A stretch of DNA of 35,581 nt from Stentor coeruleus (taxonomy: Eukaryota > Ciliophora > Heterotrichea > Heterotrichida > Stentoridae). Each line of letters starts with the position of its first letter. The first letter of the stretch is position 1. The notes under the pieces are model-generated. The model made no database searches and was not told the origin of the DNA. It saw nothing but the letters and a program-made list of their open reading frames with translations. Below are positions 9,040 through 18,627 of the stretch, piece by piece. The position numbers and the translations under genes were made by a program. The stretch is taken from assembly GCA_001970955.1 (NCBI GenBank), contig MPUH01000770.1, positions 1 through 35,581 of the forward strand, given 5' to 3'.

Positions 9040-11631
9040 TTAAAAATTATTCCTTTTCGGAAACGACAAAGGTGGCAGGTCAGGAGTAGTTGTTCCAATA
9101 GCTTGAGAAATTGAAAGATTAGATAATCTAGACGATGGCCGCCACTGTCCAGTTTTTACACTAATCGAATGCTTAGCAGTTTCATTAAATCCAGGAAAGT
9201 CCATAAGCGTATCATCAGAAATTCCATCAACAATTCTTTTCTGTATATCAATAAGTTCAGACCTCTCATAAATAATATCTTTAAACATTACAGAAGTTGG
9301 TGCATAAGCCAAACATGCTAATTTAAAAGCACTTGTAATAAAATTAGGTTGTCCTGAACATGTCAAACATTTTGTATCTATAGTAACAGATGGTTTTGAA
9401 ACATTTACTGATTTATTTGAATTATGTTTTGATTCTTTCACACCAAATAACGCAATAGTCTCCCTATCTATTTCATCTTGTAACAACAAAGCATTTGTTA
9501 TTCTACTAAACTCAATAAGCAATTGTAAACTTTTATTCACACTATCAATATTTTTACTTATCTGATCATTTCTTTTATTCAACATTTCAAATATCCCATG
9601 GATTCTCTTAAACTCCCCTTGGTTATCAGAATGATCTCTTTTCCTTTGTGTTACTGCAGCATTACATTCATAAGCTGCTTGTTGAATTTGAAGCTCAAGT
9701 ATTTCACTTTTTTTTATAAAAGTGTCGTAAAAACTTTTTAGTAAATCGTCATGTTCTTTCATTAGTCTATGTATTTCCCCTTCAAGAACTTTGAAATTAT
9801 CGAAAACCATGTCTATACGTTTTTTAGTCTCTTTTGCCAGAAAACTAAAATCGTTTACTAGTTCTTGAATACGCTTGTTTAGGTCGATGGATTCTTTGGC
9901 GATTTTCTCATGGACTGCAAAGTTTGTTGTTATAAATTCTTCACGGTTTGTGTTGATTCTATTGGAAATATCGATACTTATGTTTTTTTGCTCTTCAACT
10001 TTTTGGTTAGTTTCGTATTGTTTTTTGAGGATAAGTTGAACTTTTTCTTCAATTGACATGGATGTATTTTGTAGTTTTTTTACGTGGGCAGCAACTTCTT
10101 CACGGATTTTTTTTAGATTCTGGTGGATGATGTCGATATCTTCTCCGAAATCTTGCACGTTAAGAATCTCGATGATTTCTTTGCGGTACTTTTTAATAGT
10201 ATCAAGATTGAATTCAACTATTGGAGGTCCTTGATATACTGGAGTTCTTGGCGGAATAGGTTTTCTTTTTTTTCCCTCTTCTACTTCACTACTAGAAGAC
10301 TCTTTTTTCTTTTTCTTATCTTTTTTATCTATAACTTTCTCAGTCTCTTTTTCATTCACTTGCTCTTTTTCTATCACATTTACTTTTTCCTCATTAATTG
10401 GAGCCACTATATTTATTCCTTGATTAGTTTGTAGTAAATTAGGTAAAGGAATTATTTCAATAGTTTCTTTAACAACCTCCACAGGTTCAGGTTTGATAAT
10501 ATTTTTTTCATCTTGTAAATTATTTTCATCATCCAACTTATTAGATATTTCTACAATTGAAACTTCTTCAATATTCTCTATATCTTTATTCTTATGCTTT
10601 CTTCTAGGGGATTTTTCTTTTCTAATTCTTAGAGTAGGACTTTCTGGAACAGGACTTGGTGCTTGAATTCTAGGTGTTGGTTCACGAGGTAATGGGGTGT
10701 CAATTGCTTCTTGGGTTTTTCTTTTTGCTAATTCAATCATATCATCAAATTGGGTTGTAGATGACATTAGTTCCCATTCAGCATATTTACAAGTTTCGAA
10801 ATCTGCAAGGAGTTTTTTGTTTTTAAGTTCAAGTACTGAATGTAGGTTTTCTGATATAAGTAATTGGATTAATATTGGTGACTCATTTTTAAACTTGTCT
10901 TTTAAAACCTTCATTTGATCTGTAACTGTTTGTGAAAACTGCATAGCCATATGCCTAACTTTTTCCAAATTACTTATACTTTCTTTTTTAAACTGGGCAA
11001 AGTTCTTGAAAATCAATTTCAACTGATTCATATTATCCTCACCAGAATGCTCAGCTTTTTTTGCTATAACATCAAGTTCATCAAATTCATGCATAAAATT
11101 AGAAATTTTTTTTTCAAGTATTGCATAATAATTATTCAACTCACCAGTTTTATTTGTTAAAGAGTCTGTATGGGTTATAAGCTCATCTCTAACAACTTCT
11201 ATACGATTTGTTAGTATTTGTTTAGAATTATTTGTATCAAAAGCTAAATTCACTAAATCACTCCTAAGACTTTGTGTTTGGCCTTGTAGCATGGCAATAT
11301 TTTCATCAGAGTTCGTTAATCGTTTTAAGAACATTTCAAGTTCATCTTTCATTGATTCTCTATCATGAGCAAAAGTAGTTTCCTGGATTTTAATTGTCGC
11401 GTCAAATTGCATGATTTTTTTAGAAAAATCGTCGATTAAGGAAAGTTTTTTAGATAACTTTTCTGTTTGGATTTCGAGATGATCGATTTTTTTTACTATA
11501 GCTTCGTCAGTTCGACGTAAGTTTTCTAAGGCATCTTTATGATCAGTAACCCGAGTGATTGTAGGCTCAATTAGATCAAAAACAAGTCTTCTAAGCTTTG
11601 TTTCGATTTTGCCCCAAACCGCTTCATCCAT
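9040..11631 (-). CDS. Large coiled-coil protein with central Pro/Ser/Lys-rich linker
   Basis: An 863-residue protein I do not recognise. Residues about 1-320 form a long alpha-helical coiled coil. A low-complexity linker of about 330-480 follows, with Pro-Ser-Thr motifs, basic runs (RKEKSPRRKHKNK), acidic stretches and a KKDKKKKKESSSSEVEE segment. A second coiled-coil block runs from about 490 to 740. A CLTC pair and a Ser/Thr/Pro-rich tail close the protein. There is no motor, ATPase or membrane motif. The ATG at 11631 sits in an A/T-rich context and the stop is TAA. The dumbbell layout suggests a structural or tethering protein of the cortex or cilium (inference). Confidence 0.8.
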   Translation of the reverse strand: MDEAVWGKIETKLRRLVFDLIEPTITRVTDHKDALENLRRTDEAIVKKIDHLEIQTEKLSKKLSLIDDFSKKIMQFDATIKIQETTFAHDRESMKDELEMFLKRLTNSDENIAMLQGQTQSLRSDLVNLAFDTNNSKQILTNRIEVVRDELITHTDSLTNKTGELNNYYAILEKKISNFMHEFDELDVIAKKAEHSGEDNMNQLKLIFKNFAQFKKESISNLEKVRHMAMQFSQTVTDQMKVLKDKFKNESPILIQLLISENLHSVLELKNKKLLADFETCKYAEWELMSSTTQFDDMIELAKRKTQEAIDTPLPREPTPRIQAPSPVPESPTLRIRKEKSPRRKHKNKDIENIEEVSIVEISNKLDDENNLQDEKNIIKPEPVEVVKETIEIIPLPNLLQTNQGINIVAPINEEKVNVIEKEQVNEKETEKVIDKKDKKKKKESSSSEVEEGKKRKPIPPRTPVYQGPPIVEFNLDTIKKYRKEIIEILNVQDFGEDIDIIHQNLKKIREEVAAHVKKLQNTSMSIEEKVQLILKKQYETNQKVEEQKNISIDISNRINTNREEFITTNFAVHEKIAKESIDLNKRIQELVNDFSFLAKETKKRIDMVFDNFKVLEGEIHRLMKEHDDLLKSFYDTFIKKSEILELQIQQAAYECNAAVTQRKRDHSDNQGEFKRIHGIFEMLNKRNDQISKNIDSVNKSLQLLIEFSRITNALLLQDEIDRETIALFGVKESKHNSNKSVNVSKPSVTIDTKCLTCSGQPNFITSAFKLACLAYAPTSVMFKDIIYERSELIDIQKRIVDGISDDTLMDFPGFNETAKHSISVKTGQWRPSSRLSNLSISQAIGTTTPDLPPLSFPKRNNF

Positions 11632-11717
11632 ATTTCAATAATTATTTACGTTTTTTTTTGCAAAGAGTTTTTTCAGTATTGCAAAACCTCTGTTTTTTTT
11701 TTTATACTACCCTATAT

Positions 11718-13750
11718 TCAATCTTTAAAAATAAGTCTACTTCTAATTTCTTTATCATCCATTCTGTATTTAGGGTTTATTGACATCATTTCTCTACAGA
11801 TCTGAACAAATTCAGGCTGAGCCACTTCAAAATTGTGTGCAAAGCACGGTATCCTCATTTCTCCAAGAACCTGATTACTATGCAAAAATAAATCCTCAGC
11901 TATCTTCCAATATTCTGGGTATATATCGTTACTATCTCTTGAAAATAACACTTGATATATCAAAAGCCCTAATCTATATATTTCACTTGATTTATCTGAG
12001 GCAGGCTTATAATCTTTACCAAGTTTCAAAAATTTCTTATAAAGCAAATTCATAAAAGCATCTATTGTTTGACCCTTATACAAAGCTTTAAATACTGGAA
12101 ACTCAAAATTTAATTCATTATTCGAAACCTCTTTAGGCAAATTTGGTATTTCCAAAAACTTCCTTACTAATTCTTGTTCAATATTCCTAACATTTTCTCT
12201 TATCTTCTCCAAATTAATAATATTTTCACTTCTCCTTATGAAAAAATCACTAAAATGCACAAGGCATATATCTTTAATTTCTTCAGGCGAATACAAATAA
12301 TTATCTTTAATACATTTGAAACTTGGAATGATTTTGATTTTTCCATTAGAATAGTGTATATTTTTCAATGAGAGATGAAGAGGTAATTTAATTTTATAAG
12401 TTTCATAATATAATATAATTTGCCATATATCAAGTAAAGCCTTTTTGAACTTTTGGAAACCTGGGTTTGTATAGTCTGAAAAAAACCTCTGGTAAAAGGA
12501 ATTGCGTTTGAAAGGTTCAGAGACAATGAAATATTTATGTTCGTTACTACAGACTATTCCATGAAGTCTTATAAGATTTTTATGGATAAATCTTGAGTAT
12601 TCATGGAAATATTCAATGTATTGGTGAAAATATTGGATTGGGATTTCTGTAAGGCTGTAGTGTTGAGATTGTTTTATATAATCGTAGTCATATAAAGAGT
12701 CTAAATGACTTAATAAATAAGGATTGTTGCAAGTTTTAACACCAAAAAACCCAATACTTTCAGTGTCTAATATATCTTTAAGTGGGCAATCAGGCATAAC
12801 AACTATATTTTCTTTATACCCTTTAACAAAATACACCATTTTTGTGAATTTTTCATGGTCAATTATAACAATATTCTTCTCATCCAAAAGTTTTTTTAAA
12901 TTTGTAATAGCTTCATTCAATATCACAGATACAGTTTCATAAATTGAAATATTTATAGCCGACTGATACTTTGTAAAATAAACACATTTAGATTTTATAT
13001 CAACTTTCATTGCTGGACCAATAAAAATATCAGCCAACTCTTTAACATCAAGTATATAAATAAGTAAATTTAAATCTATATCAAAATCATCTTGATTTTT
13101 ATAAGTAATTTTATATGAATTAAAAACTTTGTCTATCTTTCTATAATTTTCTAAGTAACAAATAGTTTTTTTTGGGTTATACTTTTGCCCAGGGAACTTT
13201 TCATCAAACAACTTTAAAAATGTAGTAAATGCTTTCTTCATATAAGTCAGAGTGTTAAAAATAAGGAAAAAATTGTTTAAACTTTCAGAACGAGAGTAAC
13301 AAATTACTTTTTCTGTATATTTTAAACTTTTATGCCAAATTATATCATCATATGTAAAAAAACCGATATCTAGNTCTTCATATAAGTCAGAGTGTTAAAA
13401 ATAAGGAAAAAATTGTTTAAACTTTCAGAACGAGAGTAGCAAATTACTTTTTCTGTATATTTTAAACTTTTATGCCAAATTATATCATCATATGTAAAAA
13501 AACCGATATCTAGTTTTTGATTATAGGTGTTAAGGATTTCAGCTGTTAACTTTTTTGCTTGTTCTGCTGATATTGAATAACTAAAGCATAATTCAAAAAT
13601 ATCTACATTATCAGAATAGGTGTAAATTTTACTTACCTTGTAATTTATAGCACCACATATCGGGACATCTAGATCACCTTTTGGTCCGGGAAGCATCCAA
13701 AATACTAAGGATAAAGCTTTTTCATATGCTTCTAAAGGTATTAATTCCAT
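11718..13750 (-). CDS. Pseudokinase-like protein, split by assembly duplication
   Basis: As given, the frame breaks at N13374: an N-terminal part runs from ATG 13750, and the rest is open from 13241 to TGA at 11718. The 139-bp duplicate plus the N (140 nt) causes the break; collapsing it gives one continuous frame of 630 codons. The C-terminal half, from about residue 280, has the layout of a protein kinase: a C-helix/beta-4 region (FIHKNLIRLHGIV), a catalytic-loop equivalent HLSLKNIHY at about 412-420 in place of HRDLKPEN, IIPSF where DFG is expected, YLYSPEE like an APE motif, and a helix SSEIYRLGLLIYQVLF. The HRD Asp and DFG Asp are both missing, so catalysis is unlikely. Residues 1-250 are not recognised. 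It is likely an allosteric or scaffold protein (inference). Confidence 0.75.
13235..13513. repeat. 139-bp duplication around a single N inside a gene (probable assembly artefact)
   Basis: Positions 13235-13373 recur at 13375-13513 with one difference (A at 13299, G at 13439) and a single N at 13374 between them. The difference is synonymous (Cys TGT or TGC on the minus strand), which fits two alleles or a base error. Together with the N this adds 140 nt, which is not a multiple of 3, and so breaks the pseudokinase-like gene. Confidence 0.9.
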
Positions 13751-14761
13751 TATTATATTTTAAAACAATTAGTTTGATACCTACAAAAAAATGTAGGTAT
13801 TTATAGATATTATTTGGTCGGGAAGTTGATTTTGGTAAAAGGTTTGATTTTTTGTGTTTAAAAAACATTTTTATATTAAATTGTAGATTGTAGAATATAA
13901 ATTTAATACTTTGAAGATAAAGTTTTTTAGGGTTACAATTGAGAATTTAAAGGAAATATAAGATTCTAGATTGATATTATAGAATAAGGTTTTAGACTTT
14001 GAAGTAGAAGAGACTATTATGTTTTTTATAGATATTCTTATAATTTGTTTGTAAAAAAAAAAGGAAATGAAGAATAAATTAAAATAATTAGTAAAAGTAT
14101 TTTTGGTAGAATTTTTAATTGGTATTTACCTAAATAAACTTATTGGATTACATAAAGTTATTCATGCTATTACAAATAGTTTTTAAATTTTACCTTGCTT
14201 TATTTGTGTATTATACATATGAAATAGCTATTTTTGAAATGTTGATTAATAATTTATACTAGATCAAGTGCATAATATGTCAAAATATGATAATTGCATT
14301 GATTAAATAATCTGATTTAAAAAAAATAATTTCTTAAAAGACTAATAAACCCCAACTAAAAATTTATAAACTTATTATAAGATTTCATTAAACAAAAATT
14401 TCATAGTAACACTTATTCTCTATAAATATCTAAAAATAATATAATAAATCTGAAAATACAAATACAACACTATCATTTTTTATCTTACTCTCATAAAATT
14501 AACAAGGGCTAGACAATAGTCAAGCAATAATTCCTAACTAATACTAATCTTACTCTCATACCAATTTATTCTAAAGATAGTATTTCCTAAAAAACCTAAA
14601 CTTTATTTTTCCAAAGTCAATCTTCTCATTTCATTCAATAATTTAAAATCATCATCTTATATCAAATATTTAGCACTTCCTATAAATTTCCTTCATTTCA
14701 ATCGATGAAATCCTCTTCTTTAGCATAATCCCATACTTAATTTACTCTAACTTTTTCTAAA
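13751..14761. promoter_or_regulatory. Intergenic region upstream of the pseudokinase gene
   Basis: About 1 kb with no convincing gene on either strand. The part next to the pseudokinase start (to about 14030) is G-rich and C-poor on the plus strand, as for other minus-strand promoters. The part next to the SAS-6-like 3' end (about 14330-14761) is C-rich and G-poor. A short direct repeat, TCTTACTCTCATA, occurs near 14483 and 14548. A perfect hairpin lies near the left end. Confidence 0.5.
13777..13800. promoter_or_regulatory. Perfect 9-bp inverted repeat upstream of pseudokinase start
   Basis: ATACCTACA, six A residues, then TGTAGGTAT. The two arms are exact reverse complements and sit 27-50 bp upstream of the ATG at 13750, in the likely 5' leader or core promoter. 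It could form an RNA hairpin or bind a dimeric factor. Function is unknown. Confidence 0.4.
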
Positions 14762-15358
14762 CTACTTGGCCGTGCTCTTAGTAATTTTCTTAACTGCAGG
14801 CAAAAGTCCAGCAGCCCTGTGTCTTATAAGTTTTTCCATCTCATTAATCTGTTCTTCTGTATCTCTCATTAAACTCACTTGTTGATTATACCTGTAAATT
14901 ATGTTTTTCCTAACTATATCATCAGGAGAAATCTTAAACTCACATGAAATGACTTCCATGAACTTATAACTCATATTTTGGACTATATCTAATCTTCCAA
15001 GACCTTCTTGATCCATATAAAAGACTGCAATGTACATTGTCGGTGATGAAATTACATTTGTCAAAAGCTCTTGTAAAAGTTTTGGGTAGTCTTTAAGTTT
15101 TATGAGAAGTTTATGCTTTTGCTGCATATCTCTGAAAGTATCGACATTTCTATAGTGAACGTAATGGAAAAACAGATCTTCTTCGCTTTGAAGTTCAATT
15201 TTTACTTCTTTAGGGTTATTTTCTGGACCTTTGATGAATATTCTGAGGTCTAGATTTTCTACATTGCCTAACTGGTTTGGTGCTTCGAAGTTCCTTAATT
15301 CTACAGGTAGAGTTGCTGAATATTTTTCTGTATAGTTTTTCGACAAACTTGGGTCCAT
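14762..15358 (-). CDS. SAS-6-like N-terminal (head) domain protein
   Basis: A 198-residue protein matching the globular head of SAS-6, the centriole/basal-body cartwheel protein whose head-to-head contacts set ninefold symmetry. Visible are the strand-turn IELQSEEDLFFHYVHY at residues 54-69, LLIKLKDYPKLLQELL near 84-99, and the interface segment LDIVQNMSYKFMEVIS at 123-138, equivalent to the IVETNxFKHLTHLSL stretch of SAS-6. The Phe used for head dimerisation there appears to be Tyr131 here. The protein stops about 40 residues after the head with only a short helix (DTEEQINEMEKLIRHR) and has no long coiled-coil rod. That fits the short paralogue class SAS6L rather than canonical SAS-6. An unseen downstream exon is the alternative. 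Stop is TAG. Confidence 0.75.
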   Translation of the reverse strand: MDPSLSKNYTEKYSATLPVELRNFEAPNQLGNVENLDLRIFIKGPENNPKEVKIELQSEEDLFFHYVHYRNVDTFRDMQQKHKLLIKLKDYPKLLQELLTNVISSPTMYIAVFYMDQEGLGRLDIVQNMSYKFMEVISCEFKISPDDIVRKNIIYRYNQQVSLMRDTEEQINEMEKLIRHRAAGLLPAVKKITKSTAK

Positions 15359-15682
15359 TATTTTTTTGAATTAGGTTGAGTTTTAAGTTTAAAAATATAA
15401 ATCTTAGTGACTCATACATTTGGTAAAGAGAATATAAAAGTTTTCATAATGATTTTCCTAGATAAAACCTAAAAAAAATATATGAAATTTAGTATTATTC
15501 TATATATCTTTGATATAAATCCTATATAAAAACTATTAATAGGAATAATAATCATTATTATACTACAAAAACTAAAAATAATCTCAGTATTTCATATCTT
15601 AAATTTTGATTTTCGATTTCACTAAATAAATTTAACTTATAACCTTGCAAACTAACTGCATTCATACAAACTTCACTTAAGT
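15359..15682. promoter_or_regulatory. Intergenic region between SAS-6-like and TBC genes
   Basis: Tandem minus-strand spacing of 324 bp. The left part (SAS-6-like promoter) has G over C on the plus strand; the right part (3' side of the TBC gene) has C over G. Nothing else seen. Confidence 0.45.
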
Positions 15683-17593
15683 TTACCTTATATTAGGATT
15701 CCCCTGGGGCCTTAGTATATTGAAATACGAACCAACTTGACTTATACAATTTTTAGCTTCTTGTGGTGACCTAAGTGTATAACTGAAAACAAACTCACAA
15801 GTATTTTTAAAGTAAAATGTCAAAGTACTCTGCGAACTTCGTTTAGACGTAATTTTCAACAAATCTTTTATTTTTGCACCCTCAATCCAAATACTCACTG
15901 GAGTATCATCGCCAGCATCAGGCTTATCATCAAAAGGTGTAGATAAAATCACTTGAGTTGGAGTTACTATAATTATATAATCCTCTGGATAAATAGAAGA
16001 TAATTCTCTATCAAATTTTTTCCCATAATAAAAAGATACACTATTATCTTTTTTCCAAGCATCAAGTATTTTTTTGTATATAAGATTAGATCTGTAAGCT
16101 GTAGAATTATGTGTACTTATGGTGGTTTCAGGAAGTTCATCTTGGTTAAAATTAATCGCTCTAAATGCGCTTCCTGCATATGACAAAGCTGATTTTACTT
16201 TTCCTATAAAACTCCTTCGTAAACTGTTTAGCCTACGTTTTAACACATAAGAAACCCGAGGTCCATCAGGGTTACAGACCATACAATCCTCAGCATTATG
16301 CCCATCAAATTCAAGTTTTGCATTATACGCCATCTCATGACAAGCATAAAATCCCCCTTCAACTGTACTTACAAAAGGGAAAGACTTTTTAAAAAACGCT
16401 TTGAGTAATTCTCCAACCATATTTTGAACCACATCAGTTTCTGGTTCATCAGTTTTACTACACCTAAACCCTCTACTTCCAAGTAAAGTTATATGAAAAG
16501 TTTCTTTTAACTCCTTATATTGATCAGGAATTGATACCAAAGTGTCAATATCTTGATATGCTTTAAGATCTAAAGGTAGAGTATTTGGTATCATCCCTGC
16601 TTCTCTTTCAACTTCAGTCCTACAATCAATAACAATCAAAGGTACTGGATTACTTGACATTGAACACCATAAACAATTGCCTTTATTATTAGAACAAGAT
16701 GCACAAGTTTTTAATACAGGAAAACATCTTTGGATAATCTCTCTTGGTTGAACTGTAAGACAAGATTGGCTATCAAACTTAGAAATCACTTCATCAAGAG
16801 TCAAACCATTATAAGGTTCCGTAAAATACAAATTTATGTATAAAGAATACGGCAAATTACGCTTAAGCTCCCCTGCACGCCTTAATATATCATAAAGTTC
16901 TTCATTAGTACTAATTGTTAACTCGGATATAGTTTGAGCTATACAAGAAGGGTCAGAACGAAGGATTTTCATCCTATTTTTAAGCAAAAACGCGCTTGAT
17001 ATAAACATAATAAACAACTTGTCGTTTTCATCCATATAGTTATCCCATAAGTTGTAGATGATTTCCAAATCTTGTATTTTGCTGTATATTTCTCACCTCG
17101 CAAGCAAAGTTAAAAACCATGGCACACAATATAACTCAGGTTCTATGTTATGTGCCGCTAAAAAAATACTAACTTCTGGGTCATAGTATCTAATGAGTAA
17201 TCTAAAAAGTAGGAACTGGGCTTGTAAAGCTTTAAATTCTTTATCGATGAACATGAAAGGTAGATAATTCTTGACAAAGTTTTTGAAGTATATATAAACT
17301 TTGAAGAGACTTAAACCATCTCGCATAAATATCATAAAGGGTGCGAGGACTTCATTTAAACCTTGTTTGTAATAGATTTCTTCTTTTTTACAGTAATATG
17401 TGAGAAGAAGTTCAAGAATCCCTTTCTCGCTTTTTGTTAGGAGCTTGTTACGAGTTCTTTCTGAGTCTGTTTTTATAACCCGTTGATTTGGCATATCTAG
17501 TGAACAGGTGATTGGCTCTTCTTTGAGTTCTTCAGGTAGGAGGAAGGTCTTCCACTTTTGGATTCGAGTGGTTCTGTTTTCTCCTTTTTTCAT
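15683..17593 (-). CDS. TBC1D23-like protein: TBC and rhodanese domains, one 15-nt intron
   Basis: Exon 1 is 17593-17097 and exon 2 is 17081-15683, joined in frame into 631 residues. The TBC domain (about 15-215) shows IKTDSERTRNK, carrying the Arg region, and YKQGLNEVLAPF, carrying the Gln finger, so both GAP fingers of active TBC proteins appear to be present. The splice restores the usual WFLTLLA...LWDNYM helix. A Cys cluster C292-x2-C295-x6-C302-x2-C305 follows, then a rhodanese domain (VPLIVIDCRTEVEREAG, about 311-435) with no clear catalytic Cys, and a C-terminal PH-like segment (about 500-625). The TBC-rhodanese-C-terminal order without a kinase matches TBC1D23, which captures endosome-derived vesicles at Golgi golgins, rather than TBCK. 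Divergent from eIF5. Confidence 0.85.
17082..17096 (-). other. 15-nt spliceosomal intron in TBC gene
   Basis: GTGAGAAATATACAG on the minus strand, phase 2. Unspliced, AGG-TGA stops the TBC domain at residue 166; spliced, the conserved TBC helix continues. Confidence 0.93.
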
Positions 17594-18627
17594 AATTACT
17601 ATAATATAATTAGATATAAAATAAGGTTTTTGGATGTGATGGCGTTTAAGATGAAGGATTAAAAATACAATTTATTAATAGTTTTTGAGGGTGGGAGGAA
17701 GTAATATAGAGGAGTTGGTTGTTTGGGAAGTTTGTAAGATTAGGATGAGTGAAGATTAATGTTGAAATTTCAGTCATGGACTATTATGAGGATGATGATT
17801 AGGATAGACTGGTTGAAAAATCATGATGATTGATAATATTGAAATTTGTTCTAATAAAATACTTATAACATTTTTTACTTATAACAAGTTTTTATTTAAA
17901 GTTTTATCTCAAATAAACAAGTCTATCTAATAATTATAAATTTTAAATACATCATTTCCAAAGCATATTTTAACCCATTTTATCAAAATTGCCAGACTTT
18001 CAACCTATAATAGTCCTCAAAAATTACCAACAATTATTTCATTATATTAAAAACACATGATCTTTACCACCTTTCAAAACCAAATCTCATCGGTTAACTC
18101 TAAACCAAAAATTATAAAAAATTCTCTTAATCTTACTAATAATCCATATATTTTAAAAAAACTAAAACCCTATCAACTAAAAATCATTTCACTCTTTAAT
18201 TTTTAAAATAAAACTAATTCTCCAAAAAATCCTACCCAAAATCAGCTTATTTACCTTTATCCATCTTCATAATTCTTTAAAATCCTAACACCCTATAGCT
18301 CCCATTCATCTATTTCATCATCTTATTTCCTAAATCTTATACAAAAATCTATCAACTCATTTTTCCCCAAAATCCTAATAATCTATTGAAAAAGCTAAAA
18401 AATCCTCATCATTATCTTAACAAATCAATAAAATCTTCATAAAGCCCTGAGGAAAATGCAAAGTATTAAAAACTCGCAATCATCTCAAACCTAAAAATCC
18501 TAAACAAAAATACGAAATTTTTGCCATATTTCCCTGAAACCTACACAAGAAACTTCATCAATCTGATAATAAACTACATTTCAAGTCAAATATCCATATT
18601 AACTTTCTTTTATGTATATAAAAAAGA
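17594..18627. promoter_or_regulatory. Divergent promoter region, TBC1D23-like and eIF5
   Basis: About 1 kb with no gene. This is the clearest example of the skew switch: 17641-17700 has 17 G and 2 C, while 18181-18240 has 0 G and 13 C. The switch occurs near 17870-17930. An out-of-frame ATG at 18612 precedes the eIF5 start. Confidence 0.55.

Noticed and set aside
10123..10434. Plus-strand hydrophobic frame that looks like a membrane protein
   Set aside because: Antisense of the Lys/Glu-rich linker of the 863-aa coiled-coil gene; Phe/Leu/Ser-rich frames are expected opposite such sequence.
13370..13750. Separate 126-aa gene beside the pseudokinase
   Set aside because: It is the N-terminus of the same gene; the break is caused by the N and a 139-bp duplicate.
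15683..17068. Separate rhodanese-only gene
   Set aside because: Splicing of the 15-nt intron at 17082-17096 joins it to the TBC half and restores a conserved TBC helix.
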